A stretch of DNA of 43,741 bases from an uncultured Woeseiaceae bacterium (lineage in GTDB: Bacteria; Pseudomonadota; Gammaproteobacteria; Steroidobacterales; Woeseiaceae), in NCBI GenBank assembly GCA_902512585.1, contig CABXJW010000009.1:1-43741 (forward strand), read 5' to 3'. Shown here piece after piece: positions 9,522-18,260 of the stretch. Both the position numbers and the translations under genes were made by a program. Each line of letters starts with the position of its first letter. The first letter of the stretch is position 1. Below the pieces are notes generated by a model, which saw nothing but the letters and a program-made list of their open reading frames with translations, searched no databases and was not told the DNA's origin.

Positions 9522-10367
9522 TTAGGACATAAGCGCTATAGTTTCTGCGCGCCATTTTTCTGTTGTCTCTATCTGGTTAAAACAAAATATATGGTAACCA
9601 GCAAGATTTGTTGCATTGATATGCTTGTATTTAGAAATATTAGCCACCAGATCATCTGGATGATAGGTGCTCGATCTCATTAACTCAGACGCAACTTGAG
9701 ATTTTTTACGTAAAAAGCGAAGTGAATCACCTACCCCTATCCTCAATGAGGTTTTGAGTAAACGCCCTCGCTCAATCACCCCTGGTAAACCAGCCCATAC
9801 TGGCAAATTAACTCCAAGATCTTTAATTTTGACTAGCCAATCACCGAGGATGTTTGCATCGAAACACATTTGAGTCACAATATAAGTCGCAAGATCTTTC
9901 TTTCTAATTAAATCAGCCATTAGTATAGTTTCATCAATATCAGGATGACCTTCTGGGTGAGCTGCTATCCCAATACTTTTGATGTTGTGATTTAACTTTC
10001 TCAGAGAATTAAGCAATTGATATGAATCACTGAATCTTCCCAATGGTTCGGGGCGATCACCTCCTGGAATAAATATACTAGAAATATTTAAAGCTTCGAT
10101 CCTCTCAACAATTAATTTAAGGTGGGCGTCATCTCTGACGCATTTAGCTGCTATATGGGGAGTAACTTGAAACCCTCGATCAACTAGTTTTTCACATAGC
10201 TGCAGTGTTTCATCAACCCCTTTTGTAGGTGAGCATGTCACTGCCAAGTGAGATTTTGGTTTCAGAATTTCAAACCTCTTTTCAATGTCCGGGAAAGGGA
10301 TAACTTCCATATAAGCATTTTCTAAATCACTAGCTATCCTTTTATTTGCGCCTTGTAACTTTTCCAT
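9522..10367 (-). CDS. Methylenetetrahydrofolate reductase family protein
   Basis: The protein (281 residues) matches the short bacterial MetF-type TIM-barrel reductases: HLAVTCSPTKGVDET near the N-terminus, GFQVTPHIAAKCVRDDAHL, a SSIFIPGGDRPEPLG stretch and AAHPEGHPD. In this operon it probably runs oxidatively, turning methyl-THF from the corrinoid methyltransferase into methylene-THF, rather than serving methionine synthesis. It lies 44 bp upstream of the methyltransferase gene and 33 bp downstream of the small PF13769-like gene. The direction of catalysis is inferred from context; the family assignment is secure. Confidence 0.88.
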   Translation of the reverse strand: MEKLQGANKRIASDLENAYMEVIPFPDIEKRFEILKPKSHLAVTCSPTKGVDETLQLCEKLVDRGFQVTPHIAAKCVRDDAHLKLIVERIEALNISSIFIPGGDRPEPLGRFSDSYQLLNSLRKLNHNIKSIGIAAHPEGHPDIDETILMADLIRKKDLATYIVTQMCFDANILGDWLVKIKDLGVNLPVWAGLPGVIERGRLLKTSLRIGVGDSLRFLRKKSQVASELMRSSTYHPDDLVANISKYKHINATNLAGYHIFCFNQIETTEKWRAETIALMS

Positions 10368-10400
10368 ATGAATGTCTTACTCTAAAATGTAATTTTTAAT

Positions 10401-10718
10401 CTAAGTTGTTGCTTTACCATGGTTACGAACGAGCTTTAACAAATCATTATCAGTATATCTTTTCTCTATAGACGCAATTTCTTGAGTCAAAATCTCATCA
10501 ATATCTTTGGAAGTCATGTCACTATCGTACTTCTCACTTTCTCTTTTCCATTCTGCAATATAGGCATTACTACTGCCTTTTCCAGCCCGCATCGCCGCTC
10601 TATCTATTGCCTCTTGGAAGCGATGCGTTAACATTTTTTTCTTTCTAATTCGACCCCTTTGAATCAACACTTGGGAAGGAATATCTCGCCAAAAAATAGT
10701 TATTTTCTTAATGGCCAT
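10401..10718 (-). CDS. Small 'virulence factor' family protein (PF13769-like) in the corrinoid methyltransferase operon
   Basis: This 105-residue protein resembles the small family annotated 'virulence factor' (PF13769): KKITIFWRDIPSQVLIQRGR at the start, then RFQEAIDRAAMRAGK and YIAEWKRES. Proteins of this family are known to me mainly from MttB/corrinoid/MetF operons of marine bacteria, so the name is misleading and a role in corrinoid methyl transfer is more likely. It has no signal peptide or membrane segment and is basic in the middle (KKKMLTHR). The gene sits between the corrinoid protein (24 bp) and MetF (33 bp). The biochemical function is unknown. Confidence 0.75.
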   Translation of the reverse strand: MAIKKITIFWRDIPSQVLIQRGRIRKKKMLTHRFQEAIDRAAMRAGKGSSNAYIAEWKRESEKYDSDMTSKDIDEILTQEIASIEKRYTDNDLLKLVRNHGKATT

Positions 10719-10742
10719 ATACAGACTTTATTACTTTAATAA

Positions 10743-11456
10743 TTATGCTTGTGCGGCTTGACGTTCAGCTACCATGGCAACTGAAATAGCCGCGGCTTCA
10801 GCAGCATCTCGACAATACCTATCTGCACCAACTGCAGTTCCAAATTCTTCATTTAAGGGGGCACCACCGACTAAGACAATATAATTATCACGTATGCCCG
10901 TATTTACCATCTCGTCAATCACAACTTTCATATAAGGCATAGTAGTAGTTAACAATGCGGACATCCCTAAAATATCTGGTTTGTGCTTTTCCAGAGCTGC
11001 AAAATAATCCTCTACCGAGTTATTTATGCCAATATCAATTACTTCAAAACCAGCACCTTCCATCATCATGCCTACAAGGTTCTTGCCGATATCATGGATA
11101 TCTCCCTTCACTGTACCTATGACCATAGTCCCTACTGGTTTTGCTCCTGTTTCAGCTAACAATGGTTGTAATATTGCCATCCCACCCTTCATGGAATTAG
11201 CTGCCAATAATACCTCTGGAACAAACAAAATTCCGTCACGAAAATCAATGCCCACAATCTTCATGCCAGCAACCAGTGCATCACTTAATACTTTATCTGC
11301 AGTCCAGCCTCGTGATAATAATATTTCTGTACCTTCTACTATTTCTTCTTTCAGGCCGTCATAAAGATCATCATGCATTTGTTCAACCAATTCATCATCT
11401 GATAAATCAGCCAAAATGATATCTTCATCATCATATTCTTCATTTGAATCACTCAT
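10743..11456 (-). CDS. Corrinoid (B12-binding) methyl-carrier protein, MttC/MtgC-like
   Basis: The protein (237 residues) has the two-domain layout of methyltransferase corrinoid proteins: a helical cap (about residues 35-105), then a Rossmann-like cobalamin domain with the D-x-H-x-x-G motif at residues 119-124 (GDIHDIG), whose His provides the lower cobalt ligand. It should accept a methyl group from the MttB-like enzyme(s) and hand it to the folate methyltransferase. The first 30 residues are strikingly acidic (14 Asp/Glu), while both MttB-like proteins and the folate methyltransferase carry Arg/Lys-rich tails. A Shine-Dalgarno GAGGG precedes the ATG. It is the second gene of the operon, 46 bp after the MttB-like gene. 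Confidence 0.92.
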   Translation of the reverse strand: MSDSNEEYDDEDIILADLSDDELVEQMHDDLYDGLKEEIVEGTEILLSRGWTADKVLSDALVAGMKIVGIDFRDGILFVPEVLLAANSMKGGMAILQPLLAETGAKPVGTMVIGTVKGDIHDIGKNLVGMMMEGAGFEVIDIGINNSVEDYFAALEKHKPDILGMSALLTTTMPYMKVVIDEMVNTGIRDNYIVLVGGAPLNEEFGTAVGADRYCRDAAEAAAISVAMVAERQAAQA

Positions 11457-11502
11457 AATATAATCCCTCTTTGTTCAATTAATAAGATAAGCCAAGACTA
11501 TG

Positions 11503-13044
11503 TTAATAATCTCGGTCAGCAAATTCAGATTTTCTCTTTGCGATATATTCTAATAACGCCTCATCTATTCCAGGGTCCAAATCTGGAGCCTTATAATCAG
11601 ATAGCATTTGTTTCCATTTTTTATTCGCTCGCATTGCACAATCCAAACTACCTTCTTGCTCCCATTGCTCAAAACTATTATTGTCAGCCACTTCAGATCT
11701 ATAAAATGCAGCTTCAAAATTATTTTGCGTATGCTCGGCGCCAAGAAAATGTGCGCCTGGTCCAATTTCTCTAAATGCATCTAGAGCCTGACCGTTTTCA
11801 GTTAGATCAACTCCATTTAAAAGCACCTTTAACATACCTGCTTGATCAGCATCCATAATAAACTTCTCATAACCCATGGATAATCCACCCTCCAGCCAAC
11901 CCGCTGTATGTAGCATGAAATTAACTCCAGCTAGAGCAGAGGCCTGCAATGTATTAGCAGATTCATATGCTGCTTGAGCATCTGGTATTTTTGACGCACA
12001 GAGTCCACCACCACTTCGAAAAGGTACACCAAGGCGTCTCGCTAATGCTCCAGCAATAGTCATAATTTGACTAGGTTCAGGTGTGCCAAAAGTGGGCGCC
12101 CCAGTTTGCATAGAGACTGCACTAGCAAATGTTCCAAATATAACTGGCGCTCCTGGCTTAACTAATTGAATATAAGCCATTCCTGCAAGCGCTTCAGCTA
12201 ATATCTGAGTAACCGTTCCTACTACAGAAACCGGTGACATAGCCCCAGCTAATATAAAAGGTGAAATCATAGTGGCTTGATTATTCTTTGCATAAACAGT
12301 AGCAGAACCCAACATCGTTGCATCAAAAGTTAATGGTGAATTAGCATTAATTAAACTTGTCAATACTGTATTTTCTTCTATAAATTTTTCACCAAAAAGA
12401 ATTTTGGCCATTGCAACTGTATCTGCAGCCCTATCTGGGTGTGTGACTGAGCCCATAAAAGGTTTGTCGCTATACTTAATATGACTGTAGATCATATCGA
12501 AATGACGTTTGTTCACAGGAACATCTACAGGCTCACAAATGGTTCCACCTGAGTGATGGAGATGTGGACTCATATACGCTAATTTAACAAAGTTTTTGAA
12601 ATCTTCGATGGTGGCATAACGTCGCCCTTTATCTAAATCGCGGACGAAGGGTGACCCGTAGGCAGGAACTAATACTGTTCGCGGTCCACCGATTATTACA
12701 TTACGCCGTGGATTTCTGGCATGCTGAGTATATTCACTAGGTGCAGTTGCTTGAACAATTCCACGACAAAGTCCTTTTGGAAAGCGAACACGCTCACCAT
12801 CAATATCAGCACCAGCTTCCTTAAACAAGGTTAAAGCTTCAGGGAAATCTCGAAAATCTATGCCAATTTCTTCGAGCAAAACTTCTGCATTATTTTCGAT
12901 CAGAGCTAAACCTTCCTCACTTAAAATCTCATAATAAGGAATATTACGTTCTATAAATGGTGTCGAACTGACCGAACTAGATTGACGTGCTGCCATTTTC
13001 GAGCTTCTGCCGCCATGCTTTCTTCGACGTTTTCTTTCAACCAT
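11503..13044 (-). CDS. Trimethylamine methyltransferase (MttB/MtgB) family protein, non-pyrrolysine (second paralog)
   Basis: The 513-residue MttB-family methyltransferase has no in-frame amber codon, hence is non-pyrrolysine. It is clearly diverged from the copy at 2169: here the central region reads GAPTFGTPEPSQ and GGGLCASKIPDAQ. It heads the operon containing the corrinoid protein, PF13769-like protein, MetF and folate methyltransferase, so it is the cognate methyl donor enzyme for that corrinoid protein. The ATG at 13044 has AAAGGG upstream at good spacing; this start gives a very basic N-terminal tail (RKRRRKHGGRSSK). Expected reaction: a quaternary amine such as glycine betaine plus Co(I)-corrinoid gives methyl-corrinoid and the demethylated amine. 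The exact substrate is not readable from sequence. Confidence 0.88.
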   Translation of the reverse strand: MVERKRRRKHGGRSSKMAARQSSSVSSTPFIERNIPYYEILSEEGLALIENNAEVLLEEIGIDFRDFPEALTLFKEAGADIDGERVRFPKGLCRGIVQATAPSEYTQHARNPRRNVIIGGPRTVLVPAYGSPFVRDLDKGRRYATIEDFKNFVKLAYMSPHLHHSGGTICEPVDVPVNKRHFDMIYSHIKYSDKPFMGSVTHPDRAADTVAMAKILFGEKFIEENTVLTSLINANSPLTFDATMLGSATVYAKNNQATMISPFILAGAMSPVSVVGTVTQILAEALAGMAYIQLVKPGAPVIFGTFASAVSMQTGAPTFGTPEPSQIMTIAGALARRLGVPFRSGGGLCASKIPDAQAAYESANTLQASALAGVNFMLHTAGWLEGGLSMGYEKFIMDADQAGMLKVLLNGVDLTENGQALDAFREIGPGAHFLGAEHTQNNFEAAFYRSEVADNNSFEQWEQEGSLDCAMRANKKWKQMLSDYKAPDLDPGIDEALLEYIAKRKSEFADRDY

Positions 13045-13405
13045 TTCTTGCCCTTTCTGAGATTATTCGATCCTATCAATATCGAGTAATTTAATTACTT
13101 AATTTTATTCGTGATTTTCTGCTAGATCCAAAGTAATTGCTTATTCAATAACGACATTATTATGTATAATAACGACATAATATTAGCTCAATATTATAAG
13201 TATTGCACTATGCGTAAGAATCATAAAAACCTTTACTCATGCGAGAATCAAAATCAATTACTTCAGGTAATAAGCAAAAAATTATACGTAAGCATTTCAC
13301 CACAATATGGGACCAAAATTTGAGAAAAACCAATTTCCTCTTTAGACTGCTCGCCTTAGAATAAATAGCATTAATCACATTAGGCAATATTGCCAGGAAA
13401 ATATT
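13045..13405. other. Divergent intergenic region between the mttB-like operon and fhs
   Basis: This 361-bp, very AT-rich gap holds no convincing gene. Its one clear structure is the pair of ACGACA half-sites at 13151-13177, described separately. The remainder (about 13190-13405) lies upstream of the formate-THF ligase gene; I see no hairpin with a T-tract and could not assign a confident -35/-10 pair. Confidence 0.6.
13141..13178. promoter_or_regulatory. Candidate operator: two ACGACA half-sites 21 bp apart (site B)
   Basis: AATAACGACAT occurs at 13147-13157 and again at 13168-13178, an 11-bp direct repeat with 21-bp periodicity. TTATTCA precedes the first copy (13141-13147, overlapping it by one base). 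The half-site core ACGACA, the spacing and the TTATTCA flank match site A at 2024-2061. The site lies about 100 bp upstream of the minus-strand methyltransferase operon and about 230 bp upstream of fhs, so it most likely controls the former and possibly both. Confidence 0.55.
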
Positions 13406-15085
13406 ATGACAGACTACCTCTCTGATCTCGAAATAGCCCAAGCGGCATCTAAAAAACCGATCACAGATATCGCAGCCAAAGTAGATATTCAGGCAGCTGA
13501 TTTAATCCCTTATGGTAATGATAAAGCCAAACTTACTTATGAGAGTATTGATGCACTGAAAAATAAAAAAGATGGTCGCCTTATTCTCGTAACTGCTATA
13601 TCACCCACTCCGGCAGGAGAAGGAAAAACAACAACCAGCGTAGGTTTGGTCGATGGATTATGTCACATTGGTAAACGTGCCATGATATGCCTGCGCGAGC
13701 CTAGTCTGGGGCCCTGCTTTGGTATGAAAGGTGGTGCAGCTGGAGGTGGTTATGCCCAAGTTGTTCCAATGACAGATATTAATCTGCATTTTACAGGAGA
13801 TTTTCATGCTATTGGTGCAGCACATAATCTTCTATCAGCCATAATTGACAACCATATACACTGGGAAAATAAATTAAACATAGACCCAAGAAGAATTACT
13901 TGGAAGCGGGTTGTGGATATGAATGATCGCGCTTTGAGGGACATCACTACTGGTCTTGGCGGTCCGGGAAATGGAATACCTCGCCAAGGTGGTTTCGATA
14001 TTACTGTGGCTTCAGAAATTATGGCGGTATTTTGTTTAGCTACAGATCTTAATGATTTGCAGCAACGTATTGGAAATATTGTCATTGGTTATACACGCAA
14101 TCAAGAGGCTGTAAAAGTAAATCAATTGAATGCTCAAGGCGCTATGACTGCTCTGTTGAAAGATGCTTTTCAGCCTAATCTTGTACAAACTTTAGAAAAT
14201 AATCCTGCGCTAATGCATGGCGGTCCATTTGCAAATATAGCTCATGGCTGTAATTCAGTAATGGCTACTAAGACTGCATTAAAACTCGCGGATTACGTTG
14301 TTACTGAAGCGGGGTTTGGAGCTGATCTGGGTGCTGAAAAATTCTTCGATATCAAATGTCGCAAAGCTGGATTGCATCCAGACGCAGTAGTTCTAGTAGC
14401 AACCACTAAAGCGCTTAAAATGCACGGTGGTGTTAAAAAGGAAGATCTACAACAAGAAAATGTTAAGGCTGTTATTGCCGGTTGTGAAAATCTAGGTCGT
14501 CACATTCGTAATATTGGGCAGTATGGCGTTCCTGTGGTTGTTGCAATCAATGACTATGTAACTGACACCAAACAAGAACACCAAGCCATTATTGATTATT
14601 GTCAACAATTTGATGTGGCTTGTAAGATTTCATCACATTGGTTGGACGGTGGAAAAGGAGCTGAAGCACTTGCCACGCACGTTGCCTCAATGATTGAGAA
14701 TCAACAGTCTCAATTCAGAACGCTCTATGATGATGACATGAAGCTTTGGGATAAAGCGCGGCATATTGCCAGAACAATTTATGGCGCAGAAGATATAATC
14801 GCTGACAAAAAAGTTCGAGCACAATTTGAGCGCTTTGAGAATGAAGGCTACGGTCACTATCCGGTATGCATGGCAAAAACACAGTATAGTTTTTCAACAG
14901 ATCCACAACTCACCGGCGCACCCAGCGGTCATGATGTACCTATAAGAGAAATTCGTTTAGCAGCGGGGGCAGAGTTTATTGTCATCGTTTGTGGCGATGT
15001 AATGACTATGCCAGGATTACCAAGAAAACCTGCTTCTGAAAACATCGGAGTGGATAATTTAAAAAATATTACAGGTTTATTTTAA
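13406..15085 (+). CDS. fhs: Formate-tetrahydrofolate ligase
   Basis: This 559-residue protein is a full-length formate-THF ligase: the ATP-binding loop [14 protein letters not shown] at about residues 68-81, [28 protein letters not shown], and the typical C-terminal stretch [18 protein letters not shown]. The enzyme interconverts formate + ATP + THF and 10-formyl-THF. Beside a methyl-group oxidation operon it would work in reverse, releasing formate and making ATP from methyl carbons. No folD-type dehydrogenase/cyclohydrolase lies in the window, so that step must be encoded elsewhere. The gene diverges from the mttB-like operon across a shared regulatory region, supporting co-regulation. Confidence 0.97.
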   Translation: MTDYLSDLEIAQAASKKPITDIAAKVDIQAADLIPYGNDKAKLTYESIDALKNKKDGRLILVTAISPTPAGEGKTTTSVGLVDGLCHIGKRAMICLREPSLGPCFGMKGGAAGGGYAQVVPMTDINLHFTGDFHAIGAAHNLLSAIIDNHIHWENKLNIDPRRITWKRVVDMNDRALRDITTGLGGPGNGIPRQGGFDITVASEIMAVFCLATDLNDLQQRIGNIVIGYTRNQEAVKVNQLNAQGAMTALLKDAFQPNLVQTLENNPALMHGGPFANIAHGCNSVMATKTALKLADYVVTEAGFGADLGAEKFFDIKCRKAGLHPDAVVLVATTKALKMHGGVKKEDLQQENVKAVIAGCENLGRHIRNIGQYGVPVVVAINDYVTDTKQEHQAIIDYCQQFDVACKISSHWLDGGKGAEALATHVASMIENQQSQFRTLYDDDMKLWDKARHIARTIYGAEDIIADKKVRAQFERFENEGYGHYPVCMAKTQYSFSTDPQLTGAPSGHDVPIREIRLAAGAEFIVIVCGDVMTMPGLPRKPASENIGVDNLKNITGLF

Positions 15086-15324
15086 ATAATAGTAATAGAT
15101 AGTTATATTCAATTGTTGTTTTTAAGCAACAAAAATAACAAAAAACTGTAATTATTGAATAATTTACTTGTAGTTTTGATCCAACTACTTTAAATTTCAT
15201 GCATTAGTGTGTCTATTTAACTATCTTTTTTTTATGGATGGTAAAAAAACACATAATTAACTAAGTAATGTTTTATATAACTAAGCACAACAGGCAAATA
15301 AAAAAGCCGCGGGGGAAACCAGAT

Positions 15325-18159
15325 ATGCTTAAGGTAAATAAGGTACATCAAGCAGTACTTTTCGCGATGTCAGCGAGCACAGCAGCTTCTGCAGTGCATG
15401 CGCAGGCCATTGAAGAAATTACAGTTACTGCAACAAAACGTTCAGCCAGTATGCAAGATATTCCTCTTGCCGTACAAGCAATGGACGCACAAAGATTAGA
15501 AGATGAAAATATTCAAAGTTTCAGTGATTACGTAAAATACTTACCAAGTGTTAATGCTGGTGGACGTGGACCTGGTCAGAATGAGATATACATTCGTGGT
15601 GCCGCAGTCGACGCAATCAATATCACTGTAGCAGAATCGCAAGGTTCAGCACCGAACGTTGCGTTATATCTAGATGAACAGCCAGTTACTTCTGGTGGTC
15701 GTAATTTAGATGTTTACGTAACAGACATGGAGCGTATCGAGGTACTTCCTGGTCCTCAAGGTACACTTTATGGTGCGAGCTCAATGGCTGGAACGGTAAG
15801 ATTAATTACTAATAAGCCAGTAATCGATGAGTTCCAAGCGAGCTTTAATGGTGGCTTCGCCGCAACAGACGGCGGTGAAAACTCAAACTCAGCTGAAATG
15901 ATGCTTAATATTCCTCTAGTAGAAGGAAAAATGGCCTTCAGAATGGCGCTTTATAACGATAATCAAGGTGGCTACATTGATAACGTAGAAGGTTCATTTA
16001 CAGCGAGTAATGCTGTTAACCCTACATTCCCAAAAACCACGGGTGTCAAATATGCGAAAGACACTAGGTTCTTTAATGGCACAGAAATAAAAGCAGGAAC
16101 AGTCATTCCAGTTAGCTATCAATCTGCAAATAACTCATCAACTGCAGAAGATGACTTTAATGATGCACATTATGCTGGAGCCAGATTAGGTCTCAAATGG
16201 ATGCTCAATGATAATTGGGATCTCCTTTTGCAAAATACAACACAATCTCTTAAAACAGAGGGTGTATGGGACTATGATCTCGCAAAAGGCGATTTAAAAG
16301 TCTCACGCTTCACTCCTGATAAACTTGATGACTCGTTCACGCAAACAGCCTGGACTTTAAATGGCTCAATGGGCGATATAGATCTAGTGTATACAGGTGC
16401 ATACATGGATCGTTCAGTTGATGCCCAACTAGACTACACTGGATATACCAATATCGGTGGATCTATATCAGGTTATCAATGTGAATACTTAACTGGTGCC
16501 GGTTATTACACTGGTGCAGGTGTAGGGGAAACTCTACAAGTTGGAGTACCAGGAGATGTAAAAGGCGAAATCAATCCTGGCTTGGATGGTGACGGAAATC
16601 CTTATACAGTAGCAGCAACAGCTGATTACGTAGCGCCTGTCAATACAGTAGCAAGATATGCTTATGATCCGACTTTAAGTGGGAATCCTGGCGTAATTGA
16701 ATGCGGGACACCTGCAAACGCAGTAGGACTTCAAAACGAAATGACACGTTTCACCAGCGAACTTCGCTTTGCAACAAATTGGGATGGTATCGTGAACATG
16801 CAAGGTGGTATGTTCTTTGAAGATTTTGAAATTAAGCATATCGGTAATTTCAATTACTTAGCTCCTTATGAGGCAGGATTTGCGCCAATTAATATCAATG
16901 CTTCACCTGGAACATTTGGAGGAGCTTCAGCTAATGCAAGAGGTGTTACATCTGCAGCTACTCAATTCAGAAACGATAATCTCAGAACTGAAGAACAGTT
17001 TGCTTTATTCGGTGAAATTGATTTTCAGCTTAGTGATGAGCTAAATGTTGCTGTAAGTGCCCGTAAGTATGATCTAGATTATAACTTTACAGGTTATGGA
17101 GCGTGGAGATACGGTAATCGACCATTGTTGGTTGATGATGCTGATCCAACAAATGATGTCAGACCAAATGTCACTGGTGGACGTGATTACGCAACTAAAT
17201 TTACATCAGCAATCAGACCGCTAAATACCAAAGACACTATGATGAAATTTACTTTGTCTTACACGCCAACTGATGATCTCTTAGTCTATGCGACTTGGTC
17301 AGAGGGCTACCGTCCGGGTGGTTTCAACCGTGGTGCTGCTAAGATGGGTGTTTACAATGCATCGGCAAATAATATTGCAAATGGTCCTAAATATATGGAA
17401 GATAACCCAACATCAACAGCGTCTCCAATAGCTTGCGGTACCAAAGGAGCTGTTAATGAAAACATGAGTACTGGCTTCCCAGGTTACTGTTTGCCATATG
17501 TATTTAGATCTGATGTTATGGAAAGCACTGAGTTGGGCTGGAAAGCAACCATGTTTGATGGTCGTATGCGGTTTAACGGTGCAATTTACATGATTGACTG
17601 GAAAGACATCCAAGTATCTCATTTCGATTCACAAAACATCTCAATATTTACACTCGTTGATAATGGTGGAGATGCAGAAATCAAAGGAATGGAAGGGGAT
17701 ATCACTTGGGCAGCAACAGATAATCTAACTATCTATGCAGCTGGTTCCTTTAACGATACTGAGTTAACTAGAGTTGACCCAGCATTTGCTCTTGTTGTTC
17801 AAGACGAAGGAAGAGAATTACCTTTGACTCCTGAATCGCAATATACTATTCGTGGTAAGTACGAATGGGAGACAGCTGAAGGAAACATGTATTATCAATT
17901 GGGTATGAAGCATGCAAGTAAAGCGCTTAACTCAATCGTAGATACTACAGATGAGCCAAATACATATCAAAAAGCTTACACAGTACTTGATACTTCACTT
18001 GGTATGAAAAACATCAAAGATAACTGGGGCATGGAATTCTATATCAAAAACTTGACTGACGAACGTGCGCAATTGCATATCAACAGACAAGACTTTTTTG
18101 AAAGAGTTACTACTAACCGTCCTCGTACAATGGGTGTGAGAGTCTCTTACGACTTCTAA
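15325..18159 (+). CDS. TonB-dependent outer-membrane receptor
   Basis: This 944-residue receptor has a signal peptide (residues ~1-26, ending A-V-H-A), a TonB-box-like EEITVTA just after it, and a plug domain with DIPLAVQAM, YIRGAA and VLPGPQGTLYGASSMAGTVR. A large beta-barrel follows, ending in the typical terminal Phe (VRVSYDF). The ATG at 15325 is chosen over the in-frame one at 15268 because GGGGGA lies just upstream and the signal peptide then begins directly. The 239-bp region upstream of the start has only AT-rich sequence and no recognised riboswitch. The receptor should import a scarce ligand across the outer membrane with TonB energy; the sequence does not reveal which. A strong terminator follows, then a TPR-sulfotransferase, a pairing frequent in marine gammaproteobacteria. 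Confidence 0.93.
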   Translation: MLKVNKVHQAVLFAMSASTAASAVHAQAIEEITVTATKRSASMQDIPLAVQAMDAQRLEDENIQSFSDYVKYLPSVNAGGRGPGQNEIYIRGAAVDAINITVAESQGSAPNVALYLDEQPVTSGGRNLDVYVTDMERIEVLPGPQGTLYGASSMAGTVRLITNKPVIDEFQASFNGGFAATDGGENSNSAEMMLNIPLVEGKMAFRMALYNDNQGGYIDNVEGSFTASNAVNPTFPKTTGVKYAKDTRFFNGTEIKAGTVIPVSYQSANNSSTAEDDFNDAHYAGARLGLKWMLNDNWDLLLQNTTQSLKTEGVWDYDLAKGDLKVSRFTPDKLDDSFTQTAWTLNGSMGDIDLVYTGAYMDRSVDAQLDYTGYTNIGGSISGYQCEYLTGAGYYTGAGVGETLQVGVPGDVKGEINPGLDGDGNPYTVAATADYVAPVNTVARYAYDPTLSGNPGVIECGTPANAVGLQNEMTRFTSELRFATNWDGIVNMQGGMFFEDFEIKHIGNFNYLAPYEAGFAPININASPGTFGGASANARGVTSAATQFRNDNLRTEEQFALFGEIDFQLSDELNVAVSARKYDLDYNFTGYGAWRYGNRPLLVDDADPTNDVRPNVTGGRDYATKFTSAIRPLNTKDTMMKFTLSYTPTDDLLVYATWSEGYRPGGFNRGAAKMGVYNASANNIANGPKYMEDNPTSTASPIACGTKGAVNENMSTGFPGYCLPYVFRSDVMESTELGWKATMFDGRMRFNGAIYMIDWKDIQVSHFDSQNISIFTLVDNGGDAEIKGMEGDITWAATDNLTIYAAGSFNDTELTRVDPAFALVVQDEGRELPLTPESQYTIRGKYEWETAEGNMYYQLGMKHASKALNSIVDTTDEPNTYQKAYTVLDTSLGMKNIKDNWGMEFYIKNLTDERAQLHINRQDFFERVTTNRPRTMGVRVSYDF

Positions 18160-18199
18160 GTCATCCACTAGCGTAGATTGTATATACGCATAGGAAAAT

Positions 18200-18225
18200 A
18201 AGGCGAGCTTAGGCTCGCCTTTTTT
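18200..18225 (+). terminator. Rho-independent terminator after the TonB-dependent receptor
   Basis: A 9-bp perfect stem AAGGCGAGC / GCTCGCCTT with a TTAG loop is followed by a run of T. It lies 40 bp after the receptor stop and 35 bp before the next gene, so it ends the receptor transcript and separates it from the sulfotransferase gene. Confidence 0.92.
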
Positions 18226-18260
18226 CTTAGTGTTTGCCAATAAATAATTTTTATTAAGTT

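Noticed and set aside
15113-15132. Hairpin TTGTTG / CAACAA after fhs as a terminator
   Set aside because: The stem is short and AT-rich, and the sequence after it is A-rich rather than T-rich on the plus strand.
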